Shown piece after piece: positions 9,210-18,309 of a DNA stretch of 64,000 nucleotides. A model generated the notes under the pieces. It saw only the letters and a program-made list of their open reading frames with translations, was not told the DNA's origin and did not search any database. Within the stretch, counting starts at the first letter, position 1. Each line of letters opens with the position of its first letter. The DNA is from Ferrimonas marina. Lineage in GTDB: Bacteria > Pseudomonadota > Gammaproteobacteria > Enterobacterales > Shewanellaceae. Where the stretch lies: contig NZ_FQXG01000007.1 of NCBI RefSeq assembly GCF_900129905.1, positions 248,001 through 312,000 of the forward strand, read 5' to 3'. The translations under genes were made by a program, and so were the position numbers.

Positions 9210-10553
9210 CTAGCCTTTGCACTGGGCGGCAATACGGGCCAGCTGGGTCAGGCTGGTCTCGTAGTCCACCGGTTGGGTCATGGGTTGGCGCAGGAAGGCG
9301 GTGAATGCCGGCTGCAGCGCGATGGCCTTATCCACCTTGGGATCTGAGCCCTGGCTGTAGGCACCGATGGCGATCAGATCCTGGTTCTGGCGATAGGCCG
9401 ACCACAGCTGCTTAATCAGCTGAGCTGCCTGCAGGTGAGCCTCTTCGGTGACCTGGGGCATCACCCGGCTGATGGAGGCCTCGATATCGATGGCGGGGTA
9501 GTGGCCCCCCTCCGCCAGCGCGCGGGACAGCACCACATGGCCATCCAGGATCGCCCGGGCACCATCGGCGATGGGGTCCTGCTGGTCGTCCCCTTCGGTC
9601 AAGACGGTGTAGAACGCAGTAATACTGCCCTGCCCCGGCCCGCCGTTACCGGCCCGTTCCACCAGCTTGGGCAGCTTGGCAAACACCGACGGCGGATAAC
9701 CCTTGGTGGCCGGCGGCTCGCCGATGGCCAGGGCGATCTCCCGTTGGGCCTGGGCGTAACGGGTTAGCGAGTCCATCAGCAGCAGCACGTTCTTGCCACA
9801 GTCGCGGAAGTACTCCGCCAGCCGGGTGGCGGTTTCGCAGGCGCGCAGCCGCATCAATGGGCTGGTGTCCGCCGGGGCGGCAACGACCACGGCACGGGCG
9901 CGTCCCTTAGGCCCCAGGATAGATTCGATGAACTCCTTCACCTCTCGACCCCGCTCCCCCACCAGGCCCACCACGATCACGTCGGCATTGGTGCCCCGGG
10001 TCATCATCCCCAGCAGCACGGATTTGCCCACCCCGGAGCCGGCAAACAGGCCCATACGTTGGCCCTGGCCAACGGTCAGCAGGGCGTTGATGGCGCGCAC
10101 GCCGACATCGATGGGGGCCTCCACCGGGCGGCGGGCCATGGGGTTGAGCAAGGTGGCGTGGTGAGAGCTGCGGTTGCGGGTCATCAGCGGGCCGAGGCCA
10201 TCGATCGGCTCACCGTTACCATCCACTACCCGACCGAGCAGTTCTGGCCCCACCGCCAGCCCCTGGCGTGCCCCCAGCGGGGTTACCCGGGCACCGGGCA
10301 GCACCCCTTTGAGCTCCTCCACCGGCATCAGGTAAAGGATCTGGTCATCAAAACCCACCACCTCGGCGGTCAGGCTGCCCCCTTCCGTCTCAATCTGGCA
10401 CAGCGAGCCCACCGGGGCGCGGCAGCCCACAGCTTCCAGGGTGAGGCCAACCACCCGCAGCAGCTGGCCGGAGGCGACTGCGGCGACCGGCTTCACCTGG
10501 CCCTGCCAGGCGGCGAGGCGGGCCTTGAGCCGCTCGCTGCGAAGCCCCTTCAT
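9210..10553 (-). CDS. fliI: FliI, flagellum-specific ATPase
   Basis: FliI hydrolyses ATP to unfold and deliver export substrates. The 447-residue protein is a close relative of the F1 beta subunit, with Walker A AGSGVGKS at about 171-178 and the nearby [15 protein letters not shown] stretch. The Walker B region is [17 protein letters not shown], and [20 protein letters not shown] follows. Its ATG overlaps the stop of the fliH remnant (ATGA). FliI normally works with two FliH subunits, whose N-terminal domain is missing here, so regulation of this ATPase may be altered unless another fliH exists. Confidence 0.97.
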   Translation of the reverse strand: MKGLRSERLKARLAAWQGQVKPVAAVASGQLLRVVGLTLEAVGCRAPVGSLCQIETEGGSLTAEVVGFDDQILYLMPVEELKGVLPGARVTPLGARQGLAVGPELLGRVVDGNGEPIDGLGPLMTRNRSSHHATLLNPMARRPVEAPIDVGVRAINALLTVGQGQRMGLFAGSGVGKSVLLGMMTRGTNADVIVVGLVGERGREVKEFIESILGPKGRARAVVVAAPADTSPLMRLRACETATRLAEYFRDCGKNVLLLMDSLTRYAQAQREIALAIGEPPATKGYPPSVFAKLPKLVERAGNGGPGQGSITAFYTVLTEGDDQQDPIADGARAILDGHVVLSRALAEGGHYPAIDIEASISRVMPQVTEEAHLQAAQLIKQLWSAYRQNQDLIAIGAYSQGSDPKVDKAIALQPAFTAFLRQPMTQPVDYETSLTQLARIAAQCKG

Positions 10554-10960
10554 CGGTGCTCCGTTGGGGTATCAGTGGGGGTTTCGCCGCTGGCTTCGAC
10601 GGGATTGTCGGGGCTCTGAGCCGGTGGTTCCGGCTGTGTGGCGTCCGATGCTTCGGCATCGGCTTCAGGCCGGGCTGGCGTTGCGGACGGTGCCGCCACC
10701 GGCTCCGGCTTAGGATATTCAGGCTCCTGGGCAGCGGCGCGGGGAGAGCCGGCGAACTGTTCCAGCACCTTGCGCAGGCGGTCCTCCTCCAGCATCGGCA
10801 CCTGGCTACGCTCGGTGCGGATCTGCAGCGAGCCCTGGGTCAGCTGCGGCTCAGCCTGCAGTTGCCACTGGCGCTGCTGGATCTGCTCGTCACCGAAACT
10901 GGTCTTCACCAGCTCCAGATCCTCCGGGTTCAGGGTAGAAATGGCGGGGCCGCTGGGCAT
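10550..10960 (-). pseudogene. fliH: Truncated FliH: only the C-terminal domain plus a Pro-rich tail
   Basis: The 136-residue frame matches only the last part of FliH, the FliI-binding negative regulator of export. Residues 9-70 (starting NPEDLELVK, then WQLQAEPQLTQGSLQIRTERSQV) correspond to the conserved C-terminal domain. A Pro/Glu-rich tail of about 65 residues follows. FliH is normally 230-300 residues; the N-terminal region that binds FliN and the coiled coil are absent. An in-frame TAA lies nine codons upstream of the ATG, and no trace of the missing half is found in the 114 bp before flrA. The ATG and a weak GACGGA site might still permit expression. It could be a real deletion remnant or an assembly artefact. 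Confidence 0.75.
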
Positions 10961-11024
10961 GAAGGATCCGTCAAAAAGTTGTTGTTATTGGTATGCTTAG
11001 CGTTTTGTATGCATTAAACATGCC

Positions 11025-11050
11025 AAAGCCGCAGATAACTCTGCGGCTTT
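11025..11050 (-). terminator. Hairpin terminator after flrA
   Basis: A perfect 11-bp inverted repeat (AAAGCCGCAGA, four-base loop, TCTGCGGCTTT) lies 25 bp downstream of the flrA stop. The tail is only CTTT followed by GGCATGTTT, so termination may be moderate. flrA is commonly a separate transcription unit in polar flagellar clusters, which fits. Confidence 0.6.
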
Positions 11051-11074
11051 GCGATGGGTCTATCGAGGAAGCGT

Positions 11075-12502
11075 TTAGCCCTCTTTGGAGAGGCCGTACT
11101 TGCGCATCTTCTCCACCAGGGTGGTTCGACGCATCCCCAGCAGCTCGGCGGCGCGGGCCACCACGTTCTGACCCTGGTCCAAGGCCTGGCGGATCATGTC
11201 CACCTCCAACTCCGCCAGCATGTCCTTGAGGTTGAGACCATCTTCAGGCAGCTCGTTGGAGAAGCGCTGCTCCGGGATCTCCACCGGTTCGTCACCACTG
11301 AACAGGGCCGCCATCATGTCGCGCTCCTGGTCCTCTTCCGGGTATTCGACGGTGAACTCCGGCACCTCAACATGGCGGTACTTCATCGGCAGATCATTCA
11401 CATCCACCATGCCACCGGGGCAGAGGATCACCATCCGCTCCACCAGGTTGGACAGCTCACGGACGTTACCTGACCAGGGGTGCTCCACCAGGGAGTCGAT
11501 GGCACGGCGGGTAAAGCGCACCATGCCCTTGCCTTCCCCCTCGATGCGGCTGACCAGCTCGTTGAGCAGCAGCGGGATGTCCTCGGTACGTTCACGCAGG
11601 GCGGGCATCTCAATGGGGAAGACGTTGAGGCGGTAGAACAGGTCTTCGCGGAACTCACCGCGCTCGATCATCTGCTCAAGGTTGCGGTGGGTGGCCGCAA
11701 CGATGCGCACATTGGACTTGATCGGCGCACTGCCGCCGACCCGCTCAAAACTGCGCTCCTGCAGAACCCGCAGGATCTTGACCTGCATGTGGGCCGGCAT
11801 ATCGCCGATCTCATCGAGGAAAAGGGTGCCACCCTCGGCCAGCTCGAAGCGGCCCTTGCGGGTGCTGATGGCACCGGTAAAGGCGCCCTTCTCGTGACCG
11901 AACAGCTCGCTTTCCAGCAGATCCGGCGGAATGGCACCGCAGTTAACCGGGATAAAGGGGCCGTCGCGCTGGGCGGAGAGGTAATGGATATTGCGGGCCA
12001 CCACCTCTTTGCCGGTGCCGGACTCGCCGGTCACCAGCACGCTGGCGTCGGTGGCGGCAACCTGACTGATCAGGTGACGAACGTGGGCCACGCTCTCGCT
12101 GCGTCCGACCAGAGAGCGGAACAGCTTGGTTTGATTGGGGCTGGTGGGGGCTACCTCGTGGCGTACCCGCTGGAATACCTGGCAGTAGTGCAGCAGCTCG
12201 GTGACCTGACCGTAGGCGAAGGGCTGCTCCAGTCGGCCCACCAGGTTGGGGCGCTCCAGCGCGGTTTCGCCGATGCTGAGTACAGGCTGGCGATCAAAGC
12301 GGGCCAGTAGCGGCGCCAGGTCGCCATCGAGCAGATCACCGGCAACCAGGACAGCGCGGTAGCGCTGGCCGGCCAGGCTGGATTCCAAGGCATCGACAGC
12401 GGTGTGCTCGACCTCTTCCCCTAAGAACTGCAGGAGGAATAAAAGCTGCTCCTGCCGGGAAGCGTCGCTATCGACAAGCAAAATGCGTTGATCTGTCTGC
12501 AT
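11075..12502 (-). CDS. flrA: FlrA/FleQ-type sigma-54-dependent flagellar master regulator
   Basis: This enhancer-binding protein turns on class II flagellar genes with sigma-54. It has 475 residues: an atypical receiver-like domain (about 1-120) and an AAA+ domain (about 130-370) with Walker A GESGTGKE at 159-166, the sigma-54 contact loop GAFTGA at 206-211 and Walker B LFLDEIGD. A Fis-type helix-turn-helix lies near the C-terminus (ARAAELLGMRRTTLVEKMRKYGL). That last segment and the ELEVDMIRQAL sequence favour FlrA/FleQ over FlrC. The partner genes flrB and flrC that normally follow are missing; a terminator and the fliH remnant come instead. Confidence 0.93.
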   Translation of the reverse strand: MQTDQRILLVDSDASRQEQLLFLLQFLGEEVEHTAVDALESSLAGQRYRAVLVAGDLLDGDLAPLLARFDRQPVLSIGETALERPNLVGRLEQPFAYGQVTELLHYCQVFQRVRHEVAPTSPNQTKLFRSLVGRSESVAHVRHLISQVAATDASVLVTGESGTGKEVVARNIHYLSAQRDGPFIPVNCGAIPPDLLESELFGHEKGAFTGAISTRKGRFELAEGGTLFLDEIGDMPAHMQVKILRVLQERSFERVGGSAPIKSNVRIVAATHRNLEQMIERGEFREDLFYRLNVFPIEMPALRERTEDIPLLLNELVSRIEGEGKGMVRFTRRAIDSLVEHPWSGNVRELSNLVERMVILCPGGMVDVNDLPMKYRHVEVPEFTVEYPEEDQERDMMAALFSGDEPVEIPEQRFSNELPEDGLNLKDMLAELEVDMIRQALDQGQNVVARAAELLGMRRTTLVEKMRKYGLSKEG

Positions 12503-12608
12503 GAGTTCGCTTACTGGGAACGGCGTATCGCCCCGAGATTCTTCTAGTTTGAGTTGTTATTTCACGAATGGCGACGACGGTACCCTGGGTACGGTCACTC
12601 ACTAAGCC

Positions 12609-12636
12609 ATTGTAACCGCCGTTAAGATTGGCGCAA
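12609..12636 (-). promoter_or_regulatory. Candidate sigma-70 promoter for flrA
   Basis: On the minus strand TTGCGC (12631-12636) and TACAAT (12609-12614) are separated by 16 bp, about 105 bp upstream of the flrA start. The region between fliS and flrA (250 bp) has no other feature I can support. Confidence 0.4.
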
Positions 12637-12752
12637 CAGGCGGATGGATCCCTGACGCATTATTAGACGAAGGTCAAAATCCGGTTCACAGCATTAGGGA
12701 GCGACAACTCTTTGACTGGACTTTAGCAGAAGATCCTGCCGCCCCCGCTGAC

Positions 12753-13154
12753 TCAACCAGCTTGCGGCAGATGGTGATGCTCCGGCGGGATGGCATCCCA
12801 GCCCTCTTTCACCGTCTTGAGCAGGTCCACCACCTCCAGCAGGATCGCCTTGTCGTTATTGGCGTTAGCCTCCGCCAGACGGCGTACGATGTAGTCGTAC
12901 ATGGCGGACAGGTTCTGGGCAATCTCACCGCCCTGTTCGAAATCCAGCGCCGCCTGCAGGTGGGCTACGATCTCAATGGTGCGGCTGATCAGCTCGCCCT
13001 TCTTGCCCAGTTGCTCCTGCTCAATGGCCAGGTGCGCCTGCAGCAGCTTCTGGATGCTGCCACCGAGCAGCATCTGCACCACCTTATGGGGGCTGGCCAC
13101 CGCCGCCTGACTGTCGATGTTGACCTTGTTGTACGCCTTGAGTGAGCCTCGCAT
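12753..13154 (-). CDS. fliS: FliS, flagellin export chaperone
   Basis: FliS binds the C-terminus of flagellin in the cytoplasm and keeps it unfolded for export. The 133-residue helical protein begins MRGSLKAYNKVNIDSQAAVASPHKVVQMLLGG, which is the family pattern (AYxxv...A..aSPh.li.mLydg). It overlaps the upstream fliT-like gene by one base, so the pair is probably translated together. It is the last gene of the flaG-fliD-fliT-fliS unit. Confidence 0.94.
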   Translation of the reverse strand: MRGSLKAYNKVNIDSQAAVASPHKVVQMLLGGSIQKLLQAHLAIEQEQLGKKGELISRTIEIVAHLQAALDFEQGGEIAQNLSAMYDYIVRRLAEANANNDKAILLEVVDLLKTVKEGWDAIPPEHHHLPQAG

Positions 13155-13504
13155 TACGCTATTCCTGCTTCGATTTGTTGGTATTGTTTCACCTGACGGC
13201 GTCCCTTGCGGTAGCCCCCGAGGCGGTTTTGTTGGGTCATCAACTGCGTCGTCGCCTGACGCTTGAGCTCGTTGATATGTTGCTGTTGCTGGCGCAGCCA
13301 GGCTTCATCCTGACCCAGCTCCGTGGCCAGGGCTGCTTGCAGCAGCGGCTCTCGCTCGGCGATGGTCTGGTTTAGCCGTTCTAGCCACTGCTCGATGTCA
13401 TCTGCGGCACTGCCATCTTCCGGCGCTTGAGCCAGGTCTTTCAAGCACTGGGCTATCACCTCATCGCACTGGGCGATCTGTTGTTTCAGCTCGGTGCTGT
13501 GCAT
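13154..13504 (-). CDS. fliT: FliT-like flagellar chaperone
   Basis: A 116-residue, wholly helical, Gln/Glu-rich protein sits between fliD and fliS, the place taken by FliT (FlaI/FlaJ in vibrios), which binds the filament cap protein FliD. The N-terminal half (LKQQIAQCDEVIAQCLKDL) and the coiled-coil body are FliT-like, but the sequence is weakly conserved and the name rests largely on position and helical character. It abuts fliD and overlaps fliS by one base. Confidence 0.7.
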   Translation of the reverse strand: MHSTELKQQIAQCDEVIAQCLKDLAQAPEDGSAADDIEQWLERLNQTIAEREPLLQAALATELGQDEAWLRQQQQHINELKRQATTQLMTQQNRLGGYRKGRRQVKQYQQIEAGIA

Positions 13505-14901
13505 CAGTCACTGCTCCGGATCAGACCCGGCAGATTGTTGAGGCTGCTGGTGACATAGGCCCCCTGCTGACTGAGCTGGGCGACCGCCAGATCCATGGCG
13601 TTGTACTGTTTGTAGAGGCGAGCTTCCGTAGCGGCCATCTGCCGCTCCAGGGCCTCGCGCTCCTTGTCGATCTGGGTCAGCTGACGCTGCAGGGATTCAT
13701 CGCGGGTATCGAACATCCCACCGGTCTGCAGGTAGTTGTCGGTCACATCGTGCAGTTTGTAGGCCAGGCCAACGTCTTCGGCGGCAAACAGCTCCGCCAG
13801 CCCTGCCATGTCGTTCTCGATCGCCTCGGTAAGCATCTCATCGTCGATCTCCAGGACCCCCTCACGGGTGAAGCTGATACCGAACTGGGACAAGGTCTTG
13901 AGCTCACCATTGACCGGATAGCTGTCACCGATGGCATTGCGTAGCTGACTGGTGATGGAGCGGGTCATGGAATCCGACTGCAGCGCCCCGGCGTTGGGGT
14001 CCTCGGAGTCTTCATTGACCGTGGTCAGGTAGCTGATGCTGAAGGAGAGCTCCTTGAACGCCTCGACAAAGGCCTCCACCGACGCTTTGGCGGCAGCCTC
14101 ATCCCGGGTAACGGATACCCGGGTGATCTCTCCCGGCTCCGCCTTGGTCAGGTTAAGGGTCAACCCGGGTACTACGCTGTCCACCCGGTTGCTGGCAGAG
14201 ACCGCGATCATGCCGTCCACCGAGATGCGGGCATCCTGGGCGGCCTGAGTTTCCACCATGTTGCCGAACACCGCATCCAGCTGACTGCCCGGGGCACCAT
14301 TGGCGGTTACGGTGATCTGGTTCTCCAGGCCGGTCTCGTCGGAGCCAATCACCAGACGGGGACCAGACTCGGTCTGCACCACAGTGGCGGAAACCCCGGG
14401 GTTGTCGTCGGCGGCGTTGATCTTGGCGGCGATCTCCTCGAGCCCATCCTCCTCATCCACCTCGATGCTGAAGGTCTGCTCGGGATCCGGCAGCGGATTG
14501 CCATCCTCATCGACCCCCTGGCCGATGGTCAGGGTCCCGGTTAACGGCAGGTCCGGATCCAGATCATTGGTGCGCAACTTCTGGCTCTCCGCCAATTGCA
14601 GCACCTCAACGTTGTAGGTGCCCGGTACCGCCTCACTATCCACGCTGGCACTGAGGTAATCCTCAGTACTGGTGCTGACCCGGCGCTTATCGAAGGTGGC
14701 CGGGTCCTGCAGGTCCTCCACTGCACTTTGGAAGGTGCCCAGGGAGGATTTGAGGGTCCCAAGGGCCGAGATCTCCGTCTCCGCCTTGGCCGCGCGCACA
14801 TCCAGGGTGGCAAAGCGTGGCGTGTAGCTCGCCGCCAGCGTCGCTTCCACGATGCCGTTGATGTCGAGGCCAGAGCCGATACCGGCAGCCGTCAAACCCA
14901 T
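13504..14901 (-). CDS. fliD: FliD, flagellar filament cap protein
   Basis: FliD forms the cap at the filament tip and folds exported flagellin. The 465-residue protein has the N-terminal FliD domain (GIGSGLDINGIVEATLAA, about 6-105), a variable middle region, and the C-terminal domain with the closing helices (REALERQMAATEARLYKQYNAMDLAVAQLSQQ). Export substrates of this kind have no signal peptide, as here. It lies 19 bp after flaG and overlaps fliT by one base. Confidence 0.95.
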   Translation of the reverse strand: MGLTAAGIGSGLDINGIVEATLAASYTPRFATLDVRAAKAETEISALGTLKSSLGTFQSAVEDLQDPATFDKRRVSTSTEDYLSASVDSEAVPGTYNVEVLQLAESQKLRTNDLDPDLPLTGTLTIGQGVDEDGNPLPDPEQTFSIEVDEEDGLEEIAAKINAADDNPGVSATVVQTESGPRLVIGSDETGLENQITVTANGAPGSQLDAVFGNMVETQAAQDARISVDGMIAVSASNRVDSVVPGLTLNLTKAEPGEITRVSVTRDEAAAKASVEAFVEAFKELSFSISYLTTVNEDSEDPNAGALQSDSMTRSITSQLRNAIGDSYPVNGELKTLSQFGISFTREGVLEIDDEMLTEAIENDMAGLAELFAAEDVGLAYKLHDVTDNYLQTGGMFDTRDESLQRQLTQIDKEREALERQMAATEARLYKQYNAMDLAVAQLSQQGAYVTSSLNNLPGLIRSSD

Positions 14902-14920
14902 AATCTGTTTCCTTTGTCTC

Positions 14921-15307
14921 TTACACCTGAGTCTCGATCAATACCCCGGTCAGGTCCGAAAGCCGGGCGGCAAGCTCCAGCACCTCTTCGGCAGGAATTT
15001 GCCGGATCACCTGATCGTTGTGGGTATCCCGCACCACCACCACGTCACGGCCAGAGGCGTCATCGACGTGAAAGGAGAGCGCCCGCTGGTTACCACTGAC
15101 AAAGCGCTCCAGCTCCTCGGCGATGCGGTTGAGGCGCTCCTGGTCCAGTGCCGGGTTATCGGCCTTGACGCCCTTTTCCATCGACTGCACTGCGTCTTTA
15201 GCTACCACTGCGGTGGTTTCCTGGCTCGAACGTGCCGGGGCCGGGGTATTGCTGGCCACGGAGTTTGCAAGATGTGTACCAGAAACATTGGTTAATTGAG
15301 AAGCCAT
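14921..15307 (-). CDS. flaG: FlaG family protein
   Basis: The 128-residue protein belongs to the FlaG family, found between flagellin and fliD in polar flagellar systems and linked to filament length. The variable N-terminal half is followed by the conserved domain (about 60-128): LNRIAEELERFVSGNQRALSFHVDDASGRDVVVVRDTHNDQVIRQIPAEEVLELAARL in outline, ending in LTGVLIETQV. A sigma-28 promoter lies 37 bp upstream. Its exact biochemical role is not established. Confidence 0.9.
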   Translation of the reverse strand: MASQLTNVSGTHLANSVASNTPAPARSSQETTAVVAKDAVQSMEKGVKADNPALDQERLNRIAEELERFVSGNQRALSFHVDDASGRDVVVVRDTHNDQVIRQIPAEEVLELAARLSDLTGVLIETQV

Positions 15308-15343
15308 AGTGCGGTCCCATGGTTGTGTATTCGCTCTTTCGCT

Positions 15344-15370
15344 GTATCGGCGATCCCGCGAAGAGCTTTA
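15344..15370 (-). promoter_or_regulatory. Sigma-28 (FliA) promoter of flaG-fliD-fliT-fliS
   Basis: The minus strand reads TAAAGCTC (15363-15370), an 11-bp spacer, then GCCGATAC (15344-15351). This is close to the sigma-28 consensus TAAAGTTT-N11-GCCGATAA, and the spacer has the exact length. It lies just after the terminator of the upstream flagellin gene and 37 bp before the flaG ATG. Confidence 0.75.
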
Positions 15371-15374
15371 GCTG

Positions 15375-15408
15375 AAAAAACAAACAGGCCACCTCACGGT
15401 GGCCTGTC
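15375..15408 (-). terminator. Intrinsic terminator of the downstream flagellin gene
   Basis: On the minus strand ACAGGCCACC-gtga-GGTGGCCTGT is followed by TTGTTTTTT, 25 bp after the flagellin stop. It is a perfect 10-bp stem with a U-rich tail. Confidence 0.85.
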
Positions 15409-15433
15409 ATTAGGTTGGGTAGAACCCGAATGC

Positions 15434-16615
15434 TTACAGCAGGGACAGAGCCAGCTGCGGGATCTGGTTGGCCTGGGCCAGCATGGCGGAGCTGGACTGC
15501 TGCAGCACCTGCTGCTTGGACAGTTCCGCGGTCTCCTTGGCAAAGTCCACGTCCACGATGCGGCTGTTGGCGTCGGAAACGTTGATCTGGATGTTGCTCA
15601 GGTTGTTGATGGTGTGGCTAAAGCGGTTTTGTACCGCACCCAGATCCGCACGCTGCTCATCGATCTCGGTGATGGCCTGGTCGATCACCATGGTGGCCAC
15701 GGTGGAGCCGTTCAAGGTGCTCAGGTCCAGGTCGGCAACAGAGATGGTGTCCGCCACAGCGGCCGGATCGGTGGTGATAGTCTCGCCATCCAGGTCACCG
15801 GCACCGGTGTCGTTTACAGAAGTCACGGTGATGGCGGCATTGGCCAAGGAGTCATCCACCAGGAAGATCAGGTCGCCCGCGCTGGAGGTCACACCGTATT
15901 GATCGTCCTCTTCGGCTACCAGGGCGGTGATGCCCTTGCCACCAACCGCTTCGTTCATTTTGGCGGCGACATCTTCTACGGTGTCACCCACATTGATGGT
16001 GAAGGAGGACTCCTTGCCATCGATGTCGATGGTCACGGTCTCATCTTCGGTGATGCCAGTAATATCCGCGGCATCCCAAGCACCGCCATCGATGCCCAGA
16101 CCACCGGTCAGGGAGGCGGCACTCACGTCACCCAGGGAAACGGAGATGGTTTCGTTGGCGTTGGCGCCCACCTGGAAGGACTGGGTACCGTAGGAGCCGT
16201 CCAGCAGGTTGTTGCCACCGAAGGAGGTGGTGTCGGCGATCCGGTCCAGCTCGCTTTGCAGCGCGGTCATCTCTTTCTGGATGGAGGCACGGTCCTGCTC
16301 GGAGTTGGAGCCGTTGGCGGACTGGATGGACAGGTCACGCATACGTTGCAGGATGTTGGTAGATTCCTGCATGGCACCTTCCGCGGTCTGAGCGATGGAG
16401 ATGCCGTCGTTGGCGTTGCGCATGGCCACATCCAGACCACGGGTCTGGGAGGTCAGGCGGTTGGAGATCTGCAGACCTGCCGCATCGTCCTTAGCGGAGT
16501 TGATGCGCAGACCGGAGGCCAGGCGCTCCATGGAGGTGTTGCCAGCACCGCTGGCAGAGTTCAGGTGGTGCTGGGCCGACATTGAAGTCACATTGGTATT
16601 TACGGTAACAGCCAT
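15434..16615 (-). CDS. Flagellin (filament subunit), downstream copy
   Basis: This 393-residue flagellin has the conserved N-terminal D0/D1 domain ([19 protein letters not shown]..., about 1-140) and the C-terminal D1/D0 domain ([30 protein letters not shown]..., last 90 residues). Between them is a variable surface domain. I chose ATG at 16615 (SD AAGGAAG) rather than an upstream frame extension. The termini are nearly identical to the second flagellin gene 275 bp upstream, while the middles differ, as expected of duplicated filament subunits. It has its own sigma-28 promoter and terminator. Confidence 0.95.
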   Translation of the reverse strand: MAVTVNTNVTSMSAQHHLNSASGAGNTSMERLASGLRINSAKDDAAGLQISNRLTSQTRGLDVAMRNANDGISIAQTAEGAMQESTNILQRMRDLSIQSANGSNSEQDRASIQKEMTALQSELDRIADTTSFGGNNLLDGSYGTQSFQVGANANETISVSLGDVSAASLTGGLGIDGGAWDAADITGITEDETVTIDIDGKESSFTINVGDTVEDVAAKMNEAVGGKGITALVAEEDDQYGVTSSAGDLIFLVDDSLANAAITVTSVNDTGAGDLDGETITTDPAAVADTISVADLDLSTLNGSTVATMVIDQAITEIDEQRADLGAVQNRFSHTINNLSNIQINVSDANSRIVDVDFAKETAELSKQQVLQQSSSAMLAQANQIPQLALSLL

Positions 16616-16710
16616 GGGCGTTCTTCCTTCTCGATATAAGACCACGGGACCAGTCATCGACTGTGTTCAGCACCGCGAAAACTGCAGCACCTCATCCCCT
16701 TACACCCGCT

Positions 16711-16737
16711 GTTTCGGCGATGAATCTACCGCCTTGA
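16711..16737 (-). promoter_or_regulatory. Sigma-28 promoter of the downstream flagellin gene
   Basis: The minus strand reads TCAAGGCG (16730-16737), 11 bp, GCCGAAAC (16711-16718). Spacer and GCCGA core fit sigma-28; the -35 element is weaker than that of flaG. It is 95 bp upstream of the flagellin ATG. Confidence 0.6.
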
Positions 16738-16841
16738 GAAAAAAAGCCGCAAAACCATCCACTTTTACCCGCCATTAACCAACAAAACACCCCCACACAA
16801 CCAAGGCAACGCAAAGGCAAACTACACAACCAGACAGATAC

Positions 16842-16868
16842 AAAAAAGGCCACCTCTCGGCGGCCTTT
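16842..16868 (-). terminator. Intrinsic terminator of the upstream flagellin gene
   Basis: On the minus strand AAAGGCCGCC-gaga-GGTGGCCTTTTTT, a stem with one G-T pair and a run of six T, begins 22 bp after the stop. Confidence 0.85.
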
Positions 16869-16890
16869 AAAATCTTTACTAACCAGTATC

Positions 16891-18036
16891 TTACAGCAGA
16901 GACAGAGCCAGCTGCGGGATCTGGTTGGCCTGGGCCAGCATGGCAGAACTGGACTGCTGCAGCACCTGCTGTTTAGACAGCTCTGCGGTCTCCTTGGCAA
17001 AGTCCACGTCAACAATACGGCTGTTAGCTTCGGAGACGTTCACCTGGATGTTGCTCAGGTTATTGATGGTGTGGCTGAAACGGTTCTGTACCGCACCCAG
17101 GTCAGCACGTTGTTCATCGATCTGGGTGATCGCTTGGTCAATCGCGACAATGGCAGCCTGAGCACCAGAAGCGGTGGAGACATCCAGCTTCGAGATATCG
17201 AAGCTGTCATCAGCACCGACGGTCGGCGCAGTCACACCGGTACCGGCCATAACCAAGTTGGATGCACCACTCCCATCATTTTCAATGGAGCCTTCGATGA
17301 TAATGTCACCGGCATCATTAACACTTGCCGCCACGCCAAGGTCGCCCAGATCGCGGTTCAGTGCATCCACAATGCCACCGGCATCAGTTGCACCGCTCAA
17401 ATCAACAGTAACGGCAGGCTGAGCGGTACCGGTTGCATCGGTGTAGGTGAAGCTCAGGTCATCTGCGGCGATCAAGGCATCTACGCCCGCTGCAGCAACC
17501 AGAGTACCTGAAACATCTTTACGCTGAGCCAGAGCGTCGGCGGACACATCCCCCAGCGACAGGGCGATGGTTTCATTGGCGTTTGCGCCAACCTGGAAGG
17601 ACTGGGTGCCGTAGCTGCCATCCAGCAGGTTCTGACCACCGAAGGAGGTGGTGTCAGAGATACGATCCAGTTCGCTCTGGAGCGCAGTGATCTCCTTCTG
17701 GATGGAGGAGCGATCTTCTGCCGAGTTAGAGCCGTTGGCGGACTGGATGGACAGGTCACGCATCCGCTGCAGGATGTTGGTGGACTCCTGCATGGCGCCT
17801 TCGGCGGTCTGGGCGATGGAGATGCCGTCGTTGGCGTTACGCATCGCCACATCCAGGCCACGGGTCTGGGAGGTCAGACGGTTGGAGATCTGCAGACCTG
17901 CTGCATCGTCCTTGGCGGAGTTGATGCGCAAGCCGGAGGAGAGACGCTCCATGGCGGTGTTGCCGCCGCTGCTCGCCTTGTTCAGGTTGTGCTGAGCGGT
18001 CATGGAGGTGACATTGGTATTTACAGTAACAGCCAT
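16891..18036 (-). CDS. Flagellin (filament subunit), upstream copy
   Basis: A second flagellin of 381 residues, starting [25 protein letters not shown] and ending [13 protein letters not shown]. The N-terminal ~140 and C-terminal ~95 residues match the other copy almost exactly, whereas the central domain (about 165-290, rich in Ala, Asp, Gly and Val) is unrelated in detail. It is the first gene of the flagellar block in transcription order. It is preceded by the best-spaced sigma-28 promoter of the two and a long leader. Confidence 0.95.
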   Translation of the reverse strand: MAVTVNTNVTSMTAQHNLNKASSGGNTAMERLSSGLRINSAKDDAAGLQISNRLTSQTRGLDVAMRNANDGISIAQTAEGAMQESTNILQRMRDLSIQSANGSNSAEDRSSIQKEITALQSELDRISDTTSFGGQNLLDGSYGTQSFQVGANANETIALSLGDVSADALAQRKDVSGTLVAAAGVDALIAADDLSFTYTDATGTAQPAVTVDLSGATDAGGIVDALNRDLGDLGVAASVNDAGDIIIEGSIENDGSGASNLVMAGTGVTAPTVGADDSFDISKLDVSTASGAQAAIVAIDQAITQIDEQRADLGAVQNRFSHTINNLSNIQVNVSEANSRIVDVDFAKETAELSKQQVLQQSSSAMLAQANQIPQLALSLL

Positions 18037-18107
18037 TGCTGATTCCTCTTGTTGATGGCCTGCCCAGACGACGCCGGTGTTATGGCCCTGTAGTTCCTTC
18101 CCCCTTG

Positions 18108-18134
18108 TTATCGCGCATACGCATCAATGCTTTA
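18108..18134 (-). promoter_or_regulatory. Sigma-28 promoter of the upstream flagellin gene
   Basis: The minus strand reads TAAAGCAT (18127-18134), 11 bp, CGCGATAA (18108-18115), close to TAAAGTTT-N11-GCCGATAA. It lies 72 bp before the ATG. Confidence 0.7.
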
Positions 18135-18262
18135 GCACTTTTTTTACCACCACAAACAAGACGCCAACCCAACCACAAGAGATCGCAACAACTTAATCAT
18201 TTTCAGATCGATCACACTGGTTAACCCCTGCTCACCTGGCCTTAATCTCTAAACAAACGCCA

Positions 18263-18290
18263 CAAAAAAGCCGGCAACAGTGCCGGCCTT
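18263..18290 (-). terminator. Intrinsic terminator after the SDR gene
   Basis: On the minus strand AAGGCCGGCA-ctg-TTGCCGGCTTTTTT lies about 20 bp downstream of the SDR stop. The strong GC stem and T run make this a clear terminator that separates the SDR transcript from the flagellin gene. Confidence 0.8.
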
Positions 18291-18309
18291 GGTTGTTCAG
18301 GCTGAAAAA

